A DNA stretch of 18,380 nt, taken from contig RFHZ01000476.1 of NCBI GenBank assembly GCA_003696125.1, positions 1-18,380 of the forward strand, read 5' to 3'. The notes under the pieces were generated by a model that was given only the letters and a program-made list of their open reading frames with translations, ran no database searches and was not told where the DNA came from. Positions 6,612 through 14,059 of this stretch are shown here, in pieces (positions within the stretch are counted from its first letter, which is position 1; every line of letters begins with the position of its first letter). Origin of the DNA: Nitrospinota bacterium (GTDB lineage Bacteria > Tectomicrobia > Entotheonellia > J063). A program made the translations under genes and the position numbers.

Positions 6612-8474
6612 ATGCCGTATTATGATGTCATCGTTGTGGGTCTTGGTCCTGGAGGGGCCAGTGCTGCAGAAGCCTTAGGCCGCGCTGGATTACGTGTCCT
6701 GGCTCTGGAGAGAGCGACGCTACCGCGCTACAAACCCTGCGGAGGCTGCCTGTCCCTTAAAATTGATCGTATTCTTTCCCCTGACTTTCATCCTTTAATC
6801 GAAAAGGTGGTCTATGGAGGCAGACTGACCTTTCGTTTTGGTCAGGAGGTTGTGGCCCGCTCTCCCGAGCCGGTAGCCTACATGGTGATGCGGGATCGCT
6901 TCGATGCCTTCCTGGTAGAACGGGCAGCGAAGACAGGGGTGGAAATTCATACCGGAGAGCAGGTAACGGCCATCCAGGAATCAGCAGACGGCGTAGAGGT
7001 CCAGACAAAGCAGGGGACCTATCAGGCGGCTTTTCTGGTGGGAGCGGATGGGGTACAGAGCGTGGTAGCTCGAACCCTGGGTCTTGGTGCCAAGCGGCGT
7101 ATCGCCCTGGCTTTAGAGGGGGAGATTATCCCTTCTGCTGAAGAGGAACTCCTCTTTGACGATCTGGCCTATATCGACTTTGGTTCGGTACCCTACGGTT
7201 ATGGATGGATCTTCCCCAAGCAGAGCCACCTCTCCGTTGGTGTTGCCGGACTCAAGGGATACATCCGTCACCCCAAACCGTACTATCAAGAGCTCTTAGC
7301 TGCAGAGCACCTGCTGGAAGGAGAGATAGCACTCGAAGAACGCCATGGGTATATTATTCCTGTCTTCAGTGGTACCAGACCCCTGACCACGCGTCGCACT
7401 CTGGTGGTAGGAGATGCAGCCGGTCTGGTTGATCCCTTTCTCGGAGAGGGGATTTATTATGCGATCCGCAGTGGGCAGTTAGCGGCACAGGCGATCATCC
7501 AGGCGCTGCAAGAGCCCTCACTCTCCCTGTCCACTTATGAAGAGGCGCTGGCGGCAGAAATCTATCCAGAATTCCGGGCTGCCCGCAAAATGGCGCTTTT
7601 CATTTACCATTTTCCCCGTATCGGCTATGCGGTGCTGCAGGACTCATCCCTGATCGAGGGCTATTTTGATGTCCTGCGTGGTCGGAATACCTATCAGGAC
7701 TTTTGGGAGCGGCTCAAGCGACAGGCTGGAGTAGATCTACTCACCTGGTTGGGCCTGCTCCGGAAACACCCCAAACAGGTAGCCGCCACCTACGATCGGG
7801 TAGCCAGTCGCTACGACCAGGCTCAGCAACGCTGGAAGACACTGCTTGGCGAGGGAGCCTGGAAGCACCTGGAAGCGCTCGTTGCACGCCATGTCAGGCC
7901 TGGTGCCCGGGTGCTGGATGCAGGAACCGGTACCGGAGCGGCCATAGAAATGCTACTACAAGCGACAGACCCGGCGGAAGTCGTGGGGATCGACGTCTCA
8001 GAGAAGATGCTTGCCAGAGCGCAACAGAAGATCCAGGATCCGCGGGTACGCTTTCAGCAACAGGATATGACCTTTCTCCCTTATCCCGATCGCTCGTTTG
8101 ATATGGTGATCAGCACCTGGGCTCTGGAAACGGTATCTCATCCCAAACAGGTTGTCCAGGAATTCCTGCGGGTGATTAAAGACGATGGCTACGTGATCTA
8201 TGCCTTTTCCAGTCTTCCGCCTCGAGGAATCGGGAAGCTTTACGCCTTTCTGCTGGAGCGGCTATTGGGGAAAAAATACGCCTGGCATTTTCTATCGGCA
8301 GAAACGCGGCCCTACCATGTATGCTCCCACTCCCAGATCGCCACCTTCGGGAAGGGACCGCATACCATCGCCGTGCTCCGCAAATGTTGTACCGTCATGG
8401 AAGAGGCGGTTCCGTGTATACTGCCAGAATCCTGGCTGAGAGAGGAAAGGAGGGAAGGATGCGTCGCTGGGTAA
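6612..8474 (+). CDS. Geranylgeranyl-reductase-like flavoprotein fused to a SAM methyltransferase
   Basis: This 620-residue two-domain protein begins with an FAD-dependent geranylgeranyl reductase family domain (about 1-385): V-G-L-G-P-G-G-A-S-A-A (dinucleotide fold), Y-K-P-C-G-G-C (family Cys motif), V-G-A-D-G, Y-G-W-I-F-P-K and G267-D-A-A-G-L. Such enzymes saturate isoprenoid double bonds in chlorophyll, archaeal lipids or menaquinone tails. The second part (about 394-560) is a UbiE-like class I methyltransferase with V434-L-D-A-G-T-G-T-G, V-V-G-I-D-V-S and an acidic D-M-T-F-L-P-Y post-motif region. The fusion suggests consecutive reduction and methylation of one lipid, possibly a quinone (inference). 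AGGAGG lies 8 nt before the ATG. The 3' end overlaps the next gene by 16 nt. Confidence 0.85.
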   Translation: MPYYDVIVVGLGPGGASAAEALGRAGLRVLALERATLPRYKPCGGCLSLKIDRILSPDFHPLIEKVVYGGRLTFRFGQEVVARSPEPVAYMVMRDRFDAFLVERAAKTGVEIHTGEQVTAIQESADGVEVQTKQGTYQAAFLVGADGVQSVVARTLGLGAKRRIALALEGEIIPSAEEELLFDDLAYIDFGSVPYGYGWIFPKQSHLSVGVAGLKGYIRHPKPYYQELLAAEHLLEGEIALEERHGYIIPVFSGTRPLTTRRTLVVGDAAGLVDPFLGEGIYYAIRSGQLAAQAIIQALQEPSLSLSTYEEALAAEIYPEFRAARKMALFIYHFPRIGYAVLQDSSLIEGYFDVLRGRNTYQDFWERLKRQAGVDLLTWLGLLRKHPKQVAATYDRVASRYDQAQQRWKTLLGEGAWKHLEALVARHVRPGARVLDAGTGTGAAIEMLLQATDPAEVVGIDVSEKMLARAQQKIQDPRVRFQQQDMTFLPYPDRSFDMVISTWALETVSHPKQVVQEFLRVIKDDGYVIYAFSSLPPRGIGKLYAFLLERLLGKKYAWHFLSAETRPYHVCSHSQIATFGKGPHTIAVLRKCCTVMEEAVPCILPESWLREERREGCVAG

Positions 8475-9028
8475 AAAGTCTCCTGCTGTTATCTTTACTC
8501 CCGCTGTTAGGGTTATTAGGCTTATTTGCTGCCCGTTTAGGGAAAGACCCTAAACTCATCCCCTCTCCCCTGGTGGGGAAACCGGCACCTCCCTTTACCC
8601 TGCAGCTCTTCAATGGCGAGACCTTGCGCCTGCAAGACCTGCGTGGAAAAGTGGTCGTGCTCAACTTCTGGGCCTCCTGGTGCTATCCGTCCTGCTGGAA
8701 TGAGGCTCCCCGTCTGGAGGCAGCCTGGCAGCGATATCGCGATCAGGGAGTGGTCATCGTCGGGGTCAATTACCAGGACAAAGACGAAGACGCCCGGCAA
8801 TTCATTGCTCGTTTTGGAAAAACCTTCCCTAACGGGCCGGATCACGGGAGTAAAATTTCGATCGACTACGGGGTGTATGGCGTACCAGAGACCTTTTTTA
8901 TTGACCGTCAGGGCATCATTGCCCACAAACACATCGGCGAAATCAGCCTTGAGACCCTCACCACACAGATCGAAGCCTTGCTGGCTCCAAAGCCGGTGCA
9001 GACGAGTCAGCGAAAAGAAGGAGCGTAA
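8459..9028 (+). CDS. Membrane-anchored TlpA/CcmG-like thioredoxin with a C-x-x-x-C site
   Basis: This 189-residue protein has an N-terminal membrane anchor (about 6-23) and a periplasmic thioredoxin fold of the TlpA/ResA/AhpC-TSA group: N-F-W-A-S-W-C75-Y-P-S-C79-W-N-E-A-P, V-G-V-N-Y-Q-D, and the cis-Pro loop Y-G-V-P-E-T-F-F-I-D. Such proteins reduce or exchange disulfides, for example in apocytochrome c or copper-site assembly. The active site has three residues between the cysteines instead of the usual two. The start at 8459 (M-R-R-W-V-K) is chosen because AGGAGGG lies just upstream and the signal anchor begins there. The longer frame to 8321 is an overlap with the preceding gene. The 16-nt overlap implies translational coupling. 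Confidence 0.85.
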   Translation: MRRWVKSLLLLSLLPLLGLLGLFAARLGKDPKLIPSPLVGKPAPPFTLQLFNGETLRLQDLRGKVVVLNFWASWCYPSCWNEAPRLEAAWQRYRDQGVVIVGVNYQDKDEDARQFIARFGKTFPNGPDHGSKISIDYGVYGVPETFFIDRQGIIAHKHIGEISLETLTTQIEALLAPKPVQTSQRKEGA

Positions 9029-9030
9029 GC

Positions 9031-9216
9031 ATGTTGACCCATGCCTGGATGGCCTTCCACACCATGAGCTTCTGGTTGACGGTCCTGTTTTGGGGGGTGA
9101 TTGGCGGGGGGATTTTGCTCTGTTTACTCTACCTGCTCCGGACTCCCCGCTATCCCCCGCAGTCGCCATCGCGAGGAGAAGAGGCCCCAGACCGGAAGAA
9201 ATCTCCTCTGCTATGA
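9031..9216 (+). CDS. Small single-span membrane protein
   Basis: This 61-residue protein has one membrane helix (about 15-36) and a charged, Pro-rich tail. It begins 2 nt after the stop of the TlpA-like gene, with GAAGGAG upstream. The family is not recognised. It may be a small partner of the thioredoxin (inference from position only). Confidence 0.6.
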   Translation: MLTHAWMAFHTMSFWLTVLFWGVIGGGILLCLLYLLRTPRYPPQSPSRGEEAPDRKKSPLL

Positions 9217-9260
9217 ATGACCGCATACCAGGTCACACGAAAACTCGCCTTTCCTGCGAA

Positions 9261-9277
9261 TTGGCATTGTTTTTGCT
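9261..9277 (+). promoter_or_regulatory. Sigma-54-like promoter in front of the sRNA candidate
   Basis: TTGGCATTGTTTTTGCT matches 12 of 14 defined consensus positions, with exact GG-N10-GC spacing. The predicted start is near 9288. No gene follows for 320 bp. Confidence 0.68.
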
Positions 9278-9287
9278 TTAAATTGAA

Positions 9288-9385
9288 GGACAGACAGATG
9301 CGTAGGAAGAGACAATACGCAGTATGTCTCAGAGCGAATCTCCCTTCGCTGGGGGGGACATGGGCCGTCCCCCTCTTTTCTTTTT
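9288..9385 (+). ncRNA. Putative sigma-54-transcribed small RNA with three hairpins
   Basis: From the predicted start at 9288 there are three consecutive stem-loops. Hairpin 1 (9309-9330) has nine pairs with one bulged A (GAGAC/GTCTC and ATAC/GTAT). Hairpin 2 (9333-9350) is AGCGAA/TTCGCT with loop TCTCCC. Hairpin 3 (9353-9373) is GGGGGAC/GTCCCCC, followed by TCTTTTCTTTTT. The last is a good intrinsic terminator. The pyrimidine loop of hairpin 2 could pair with purine-rich ribosome sites. The alternative reading, a leader of htrA, is less likely because htrA has its own promoter downstream of the terminator. Confidence 0.6.
9353..9385 (+). terminator. Rho-independent terminator
   Basis: The perfect 7-bp stem 9353-9359/9367-9373 with a 7-nt loop is followed by a T-rich run (9374-9385). 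It would end either the sRNA candidate or readthrough from the upstream 6612-9216 operon. Confidence 0.7.
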
Positions 9386-9418
9386 GGAATCCCAAGCTCC
9401 TCTGACCCAAACGACCTG

Positions 9419-9445
9419 TGTCCCATTTTGCCACACCCTGTGGCA
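9419..9445 (+). promoter_or_regulatory. Phased half-site array B (putative enhancer site)
   Basis: Half-sites TGTCCCA, TGCCACA and TGTGGCA are spaced by 3 bp, giving 10-bp phasing. The second and third form a perfect palindrome. It matches array A at 25 of 27 positions. It lies 75 bp upstream of the htrA promoter and about 140 bp downstream of the sRNA promoter. Confidence 0.62.
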
Positions 9446-9519
9446 TCTTTCCCTACGTGCCTGTTCCCTGTCCACTGTTACGCAGAGTTGTGGAGCCAGA
9501 TAATCAGGCAGATGACCTC

Positions 9520-9536
9520 CTGGCATACTCTTTGCT
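9520..9536 (+). promoter_or_regulatory. Sigma-54-like promoter of the htrA operon
   Basis: CTGGCATACTCTTTGCT matches 11 of 14 defined consensus positions with GG-N10-GC spacing. Transcription would start near 9547, leaving a leader of about 60 nt. An enhancer-like array lies 75 bp upstream. Confidence 0.68.
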
Positions 9537-9607
9537 CTCTTAGACAAAAAGATTTGGTGAAGAACGATTTAAGCTATTGCTTCAGGTATGAGGAGGATTA
9601 AGAAAAG

Positions 9608-10774
9608 ATGTCCCTTCCTTCACGACGCTTCTGGCCATTCTCTCTGCTCTTGCTGCTCATCGTTGGCAGTGGAGTGCTCTGGCTGTTCTGGCCCTTTAAC
9701 CCACAAGCCACCCTGCTTCAGGACTCTCCCCGGGCCTCTCTTCCCCCGTCCCAGTCCAGGGCTGCCTATGCCGCTCCTGTTGTTTCTCCTCGAGGATTAA
9801 CTTCTCTGGCACCGTTGGTGAAGACGCTCACTCCAGCGGTGGTAAATATCCGTACCACGCAGGTGGTGCAAGGAGAAGAGTTCGCAACCGGTCCCCGCCA
9901 TCCCATGCAGGAATTCTCTGAACGCTTTTTTGGCCTGCAAAGACCACCGGCGTTCCGGCAGAGTCTCGGTTCGGGATTCATCATCGATCCGGCTGGCTAT
10001 ATCGTGACCAATAACCATGTCATTGCCAATGCCCGCACCATTGGGGTGCGGCTCGCCGACGGAAGGGAGTTTAACGCCTCGGTATTGGGAACCGATCCCC
10101 AGACCGATCTCGCCCTACTCCGGATCAAAGCGGAGGGAGACTTACCGGCGGTGCCCTTGGGAGACTCGGAGGCCACGCAGGTCGGGGATTGGGTCATTGC
10201 CATCGGTAATCCCTTCGGTTTAGGACAGACGGTAACTACCGGCATTATCAGTGCCAAGGGACGGGTCATCGGTGCCGGACCGTATGACGATTTTCTGCAG
10301 ACCGATGCTGCCATTAACCCGGGGAATAGCGGAGGACCCCTCTTCAATCTCAACGGGGAGGTGATCGGGATCAATACCGCCATTGTTGCCAGTGGCCAGG
10401 GGATCGGCTTTGCCATTCCGAGTCAACTGGCCAAGACGGTCATCGCCCAGTTGAAAAGCCGGGGCCGGGTGGTACGGGGTTGGCTAGGGGTCTATGTACA
10501 ACCCCTTACCCCACCCCTTGCCCAGTCATTAGGGTTAGAAAAGCTGCAGGGAGCCTTGGTAGCCGATGTGGTTGCTGGTGGGCCGGCAGCAGAGGCAGGT
10601 GTACAACCGGGAGACGTTATTGTAGCCTTGGGAGGGCAACCGGTGCAGACCGCCACCGATCTTCCCCGGCTCGTGGCAGAGGCACCGGTGGGTAAGGCTG
10701 TGCCGGTAAAGCTTATCCGGCGGGGTAAGACCCGGTCAGTTGCCGTTACCATAGGAGAAAGACCTGCTGAATGA
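9608..10774 (+). CDS. HtrA/Deg-family periplasmic serine protease with one PDZ domain
   Basis: This 388-residue protein has an N-terminal membrane anchor or signal (about 7-28), a trypsin-like protease domain and one C-terminal PDZ domain (about 293-385). The catalytic triad is visible: H137 in T-N-N-H-V-I, D167 in T-D-L-A-L-L, S241 in G-N-S-G-G-P-L. With a single PDZ and an anchor it resembles DegS or HhoA rather than two-PDZ DegP. The role is envelope protein quality control or regulated proteolysis. AGGAGG lies about 11 nt before the ATG. It heads a plus-strand operon with its own sigma-54-like promoter, and the Rieske gene follows after 48 nt. Confidence 0.92.
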   Translation: MSLPSRRFWPFSLLLLLIVGSGVLWLFWPFNPQATLLQDSPRASLPPSQSRAAYAAPVVSPRGLTSLAPLVKTLTPAVVNIRTTQVVQGEEFATGPRHPMQEFSERFFGLQRPPAFRQSLGSGFIIDPAGYIVTNNHVIANARTIGVRLADGREFNASVLGTDPQTDLALLRIKAEGDLPAVPLGDSEATQVGDWVIAIGNPFGLGQTVTTGIISAKGRVIGAGPYDDFLQTDAAINPGNSGGPLFNLNGEVIGINTAIVASGQGIGFAIPSQLAKTVIAQLKSRGRVVRGWLGVYVQPLTPPLAQSLGLEKLQGALVADVVAGGPAAEAGVQPGDVIVALGGQPVQTATDLPRLVAEAPVGKAVPVKLIRRGKTRSVAVTIGERPAE

Positions 10775-10822
10775 AAGATCGAGCAGCATTAAATACCCTA
10801 AAGGGCAGAAAGGAGGGAGTGC

Positions 10823-11377
10823 ATGGCCTCTCCAACGACACAAGCTCCGGCCAAACGCAGGTCACGCCAGAAAGGGAAGACTACGCTCTGGACACGGCGG
10901 GACTTCTTTAGCCTGAGCGGGTGGGCAGGGATTGCCTTTGTCCTTGCCTCTGGCCTGCTCGGTTTTCTCCGCTTCATGTTTCCCCGTGTTCTCTTCGAAC
11001 CCCCCATGATTTTTACGGCCGGCCAGCCGACAGATTATCTGGTGGGAGAAGTGAGTACAAAGTATAAAAAAGCCTATCGGGTCTGGATCATCCGGCGGGA
11101 AAGCGGGATCTTTGCCATGCTGGCCATCTGTACCCATCTCGGCTGTACCCCGAACTGGATCCCCAATAAGCAGGCCTTCAAATGCCCGTGTCATGGGAGT
11201 GGTTTTTATCTGGACGGCACCAATTTCGAAGGACCTGCTCCACGCCCTTTAGACCGGGTCAGGATTTCGCTGACCGCTGAAGGGACGCTCCTGGTGGATA
11301 AAAGCCGCGTCTACTACATGCGACCTGTGCCACCCAGCCCCGATGAGCAATATCCGGAGAGTATCCTGAAGGTATAG
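10823..11377 (+). CDS. Rieske [2Fe-2S] protein with Tat-type signal
   Basis: This 184-residue protein has an N-terminal T-R-R-D-F-F Tat-like motif (about 19-24) and a hydrophobic segment to about residue 50, probably kept as an anchor. The Rieske cluster motifs are complete: C103-T-H105-L-G-C108 and C121-P-C123-H124-G-S. By comparison with cytochrome bc proteins, C103, H105, C121 and H124 bind the cluster and C108-C123 form the disulfide. It would transfer electrons at the outer face of the membrane, as in a quinol oxidase complex. No cytochrome b gene is nearby, so it may serve a complex encoded elsewhere. GGAGGG lies just upstream. Confidence 0.9.
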   Translation: MASPTTQAPAKRRSRQKGKTTLWTRRDFFSLSGWAGIAFVLASGLLGFLRFMFPRVLFEPPMIFTAGQPTDYLVGEVSTKYKKAYRVWIIRRESGIFAMLAICTHLGCTPNWIPNKQAFKCPCHGSGFYLDGTNFEGPAPRPLDRVRISLTAEGTLLVDKSRVYYMRPVPPSPDEQYPESILKV

Positions 11378-11475
11378 AGGTGAAGGAATCAGGAGAGCAG
11401 AGACTTTCTGGGAGCAGCACCGAGAAAGACAGAGGGCAAAGCACAAACGCGGATGATGGAAAGGAGAAGAGCTAT

Positions 11476-12432
11476 ATGCCACGAGTGGCCATAACGTTTA
11501 TAAGTATTCTCTTCCTGAGTATCACCGGTCTGGCCAGAGCCCAGATGACCGGGAAGGTGGGGGACCCAAATCGCTATGAGAACCCACAACTGCTTATTAC
11601 CGCAGAAGAGTTGCATGCGCGTCTGGAGGAGCCACGCCTACGCATCATTGATGTCCGGTCACAGGACGCCTATGCGCAAGGGCATATCCCTGGTGCGGTA
11701 AACCTTCCCATTGGCCAGATCACGGTCACGCGCAACGGTATTCCCGGGATGCTGGCCCCGCAAGAGGTGGTGGAGGAGTCATTAGGGGCAGTCGGTGTGA
11801 CTCCTGAATCTCGCGTAGTGATCTATGACGAGGCCGGGGGAGATCGGGCGACCCGCCTCTTCTGGGTGCTGGACTATTATGGTCATCCACACATGGCCGT
11901 GCTGGATGGGGGGTTCGCCGCCTGGCAGGCAGCAGCGTTTCCGATCACCACTGCCGTCCCTGCGGTGCCCAAGACCACCTATCGCGGGACCCCTGATCCG
12001 GCAAAACTGGCGACAGGGGAGTGGATCCGTGATCACCTGACCGATCCTGCCGTGGTGTTGGTTGATGCGCGTTCTCGGGCCGAGTTCCGGGGAAAAGTGG
12101 CCGGAAGAGGGGTAAAAATTGCCGGCCATATTCCGGGTGCGGTGAATATCGACTGGGTACGGAACCTGACCGAGACCGCACCACGCAAGATCCTTCCCCC
12201 GACCACCTTGCGACGTCTCTATGCAGAGGTGGGGATAAGTCAGGATAAGACCGTGGTCGTGTACTGCCGGTCGGGTATGCGAGCTTCCCATACCTATTTC
12301 GTGTTACGCCTGCTCGGTTATCCCCGGGTTCGTCTCTACGACGGCTCCTGGTTAGAGTGGGCCAACAGCGGCAAGTTCCCCTTACAGCACCAATGCCGTC
12401 TCGATAACACCCTGCGCACACGGCAGGGATAA
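11476..12432 (+). CDS. Secreted two-domain rhodanese (sulfurtransferase)
   Basis: This 318-residue protein has a signal peptide (about 1-23, ending A-R-A-Q) and two rhodanese domains. The first has D118 (Y-D-E-A-G-G-D-R) where the catalytic Cys would be, so it is inactive, as usual. The second has C264-R-S-G-M-R-A, an active persulfide-forming loop. It would move sulfane sulfur (thiosulfate or persulfide) in the periplasm. I chose the start at 11476 because AAAGGAG precedes it and the signal peptide begins there. A GTG at 11380 would add 32 unlikely residues. Gene order suggests co-transcription with the Rieske gene. Confidence 0.88.
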   Translation: MPRVAITFISILFLSITGLARAQMTGKVGDPNRYENPQLLITAEELHARLEEPRLRIIDVRSQDAYAQGHIPGAVNLPIGQITVTRNGIPGMLAPQEVVEESLGAVGVTPESRVVIYDEAGGDRATRLFWVLDYYGHPHMAVLDGGFAAWQAAAFPITTAVPAVPKTTYRGTPDPAKLATGEWIRDHLTDPAVVLVDARSRAEFRGKVAGRGVKIAGHIPGAVNIDWVRNLTETAPRKILPPTTLRRLYAEVGISQDKTVVVYCRSGMRASHTYFVLRLLGYPRVRLYDGSWLEWANSGKFPLQHQCRLDNTLRTRQG

Positions 12433-12470
12433 ACACCAGCAGCACCACATAACCATGGAGGGAAGGACGT

Positions 12471-12674
12471 ATGGGAACATTCTTACAGGACTATGGACTC
12501 TGGCTTTTACTTGCCGTCTTCATCGGCATGCATCTCTTTGGTCTGGGATGTGGCGGCGCTCACAGTCACGGTCACCAGCGAAAAAGAGAGCCACAGGATC
12601 ACCATCCTGAAGAGATACCACCGGTAGAGCCGGATGGGGAGAAACCACCGCGGGAGACCACACACCATCATTAA
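12471..12674 (+). CDS. Small His-rich membrane protein (DUF2933-like)
   Basis: This 67-residue protein has one membrane helix (about 8-26) followed by G-C-G-G-A-H-S-H-G-H and a tail ending H-H-H. This resembles small DUF2933-type proteins found in heavy-metal gene clusters. The Cys/His patch just outside the membrane suggests copper or other soft-metal binding. GAGGGAAGG lies before the ATG. Family assignment is moderate. Confidence 0.65.
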   Translation: MGTFLQDYGLWLLLAVFIGMHLFGLGCGGAHSHGHQRKREPQDHHPEEIPPVEPDGEKPPRETTHHH

Positions 12675-12747
12675 ACGTCGAGGGATTGGCGAATGCAAAA
12701 AAACGGGGAAATTTTGGCAATAGTTACCTGACAGAGAGGAGAAGGCT

Positions 12748-12984
12748 ATGCTTACGACACTTTTTTGGCTTGTAGTACTCGGTGGAGTCGGTTATTTCTT
12801 CCTGCGTCATGCAGGGGGAGGAGGATGCTGTGGAGGGGGACGCTCCTCACACTCCTGTGGACAGCGCACCCCCAAAGCGACAGAGAAACAAACCACGATT
12901 ACTTCGGATGATCAGGATGACAACACGCTCGATATGACGCTGTCCCGCGAGGGACGCTATGTGCCGAGACACAAGGAGGAGTAA
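12748..12984 (+). CDS. Small Cys/Gly-rich membrane protein
   Basis: This 78-residue protein has a membrane helix (about 4-20), then a Gly-rich patch with C-C and S-H-S-C-G, then a polar tail. AGAGGAG lies about 8 nt before the ATG. It resembles the preceding gene in plan and is likely metal-related. The precise family is not recognised. Confidence 0.6.
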   Translation: MLTTLFWLVVLGGVGYFFLRHAGGGGCCGGGRSSHSCGQRTPKATEKQTTITSDDQDDNTLDMTLSREGRYVPRHKEE

Positions 12985-12987
12985 TCG

Positions 12988-13003
12988 TTCCCCGTGCGGG
13001 GAA
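12988..13003 (+). other. Hairpin after the small membrane protein genes
   Basis: TTCCCC and GGGGAA form a perfect 6-bp stem with a GTGC loop just after the stop codon. A second 6-bp stem, GGGGAG/CTCCCC, follows at 13035-13055. No clear T-run follows either, so they may be mRNA processing or stability hairpins rather than terminators. Confidence 0.4.
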
Positions 13004-13094
13004 TCTGCCCTTAATGATACCCGAGTTGAGATAGGGGGAGGGAAAAGCGCTCCCCTCCGTTGTACCGTTAAATACTAGAGTATGGATACATCGT

Positions 13095-14006
13095 ATGAAA
13101 ATTCGGAGAAGAGACTTCTTGCTTAGCTCCAGTAGTTTTGTTATCGGTGCGTCTCTTGCCGTTGTAGGTTCGCGTTACTGGCTTCTGCATTATACTGAGC
13201 CGGGAAAACAGTATGTTTTACAAAAGAAACAGGCAGCATTAGAGAAAGAACTCCTCCCTACAGAAGGCAAAACGATTCCTGTCTCTTTACAGGGTGCTGT
13301 GAAAACGCTGGTAGAGGCAGGAGTGATTGATCTAAAGAAATGGAATAGACTTTACGCAAAACGAGGGAGAGAAATACCGGCGTGGATTAAAAAATCTTTC
13401 TTTATGCCTTCTCAAGAACCGCTACACTTTGATACGGTTTCTGCTCCTATCTTATTGAATATCCTATGGGCATTAGGTCTTTCAAATAAAACTACGTTTA
13501 ACCACCAAAGCCCCCTGCAAGGAAAAGACCTGCCCAACTTTGCCAGTACTGGTGGGTGGACGTTAGGGAAAGAGGAAAACGGAGCAGCGTACTTTAATCA
13601 AGTGTCGAATATCGTCCTGGATAAGAAGCAGGAACAGCTTGTACGGAATCTGGCGGAAAACATCTACCGTCCCTGTTGCAATAACTCCACCTTCTTTCAA
13701 GACTGCAATCATGGTTCGGCGATGTTAGGGTTACTGGAGCTTGGTGCTTCGCAGGGGAAAAGTGCAGCAGAGCTGTACGCTATTGCTCTAGTCGCCAATA
13801 CCTATTGGTTCCCGGATGTGTATGTCAAGATGGGGCTGTACTTTACAGAAATAGAGGGGAAGAGCTTCAGAGATATTCCTCCTACCCAGGTGCTCTCGCG
13901 GGAATTCTCTTCCGCATCTGGTTTCCGGAGCACTATTCTCCGAAGGTTAGCAGAACACCGCCTCCTTCCCCGTTCAGGAAGACGGCTCCAGGGATGTTCA
14001 GTCTAA
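13095..14006 (+). CDS. Tat-type Cys-rich protein of unknown function
   Basis: This 303-residue protein starts with R-R-R-D-F-L-L and a hydrophobic stretch (Tat-like signal or anchor). The central conserved-looking block is Y-R-P-C194-C195-N-N-S-T-F-F-Q-D-C204-N-H-G-S-A-M-L-G. I recall this as a recurrent but uncharacterised motif in environmental bacteria. The protein ends Q-G-C301-S-V. The adjacent cysteines plus a DCNHG motif suggest a metal or disulfide site, not a known enzyme. The first half is clearly more A+T-rich than its neighbours. No Shine-Dalgarno sequence precedes the ATG. Both features hint at separate acquisition. The alternative is an ordinary operon gene with weak translation. 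Confidence 0.65.
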   Translation: MKIRRRDFLLSSSSFVIGASLAVVGSRYWLLHYTEPGKQYVLQKKQAALEKELLPTEGKTIPVSLQGAVKTLVEAGVIDLKKWNRLYAKRGREIPAWIKKSFFMPSQEPLHFDTVSAPILLNILWALGLSNKTTFNHQSPLQGKDLPNFASTGGWTLGKEENGAAYFNQVSNIVLDKKQEQLVRNLAENIYRPCCNNSTFFQDCNHGSAMLGLLELGASQGKSAAELYAIALVANTYWFPDVYVKMGLYFTEIEGKSFRDIPPTQVLSREFSSASGFRSTILRRLAEHRLLPRSGRRLQGCSV

Positions 14007-14059
14007 ACATTTAACGAAAAAGAGCGTTGGACGAGACCCTCTAGAGAGAGGAGGCTCCC

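Larger units (their letters stand above)
9217..9607 (+). other. Gene-free region with an sRNA candidate, array B and the htrA promoter
   Basis: No convincing ORF lies in these 391 bp. In order it holds a sigma-54-like promoter (9261-9277), three hairpins ending in a T-rich tail (9309-9385), array B (9419-9445), a sigma-54-like promoter (9520-9536) and the htrA leader. Confidence 0.65.

Noticed and set aside
8321-8458. Extended N-terminus for the TlpA-like protein
   Set aside because: It lies wholly inside the preceding gene in another frame. The membrane anchor and a strong ribosome site mark 8459 as the start.
12675-12747. TTGGC-containing sequences before the 78-residue gene as sigma-54 promoters
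   Set aside because: They lack GC at the right distance or lack the TGGCA block.
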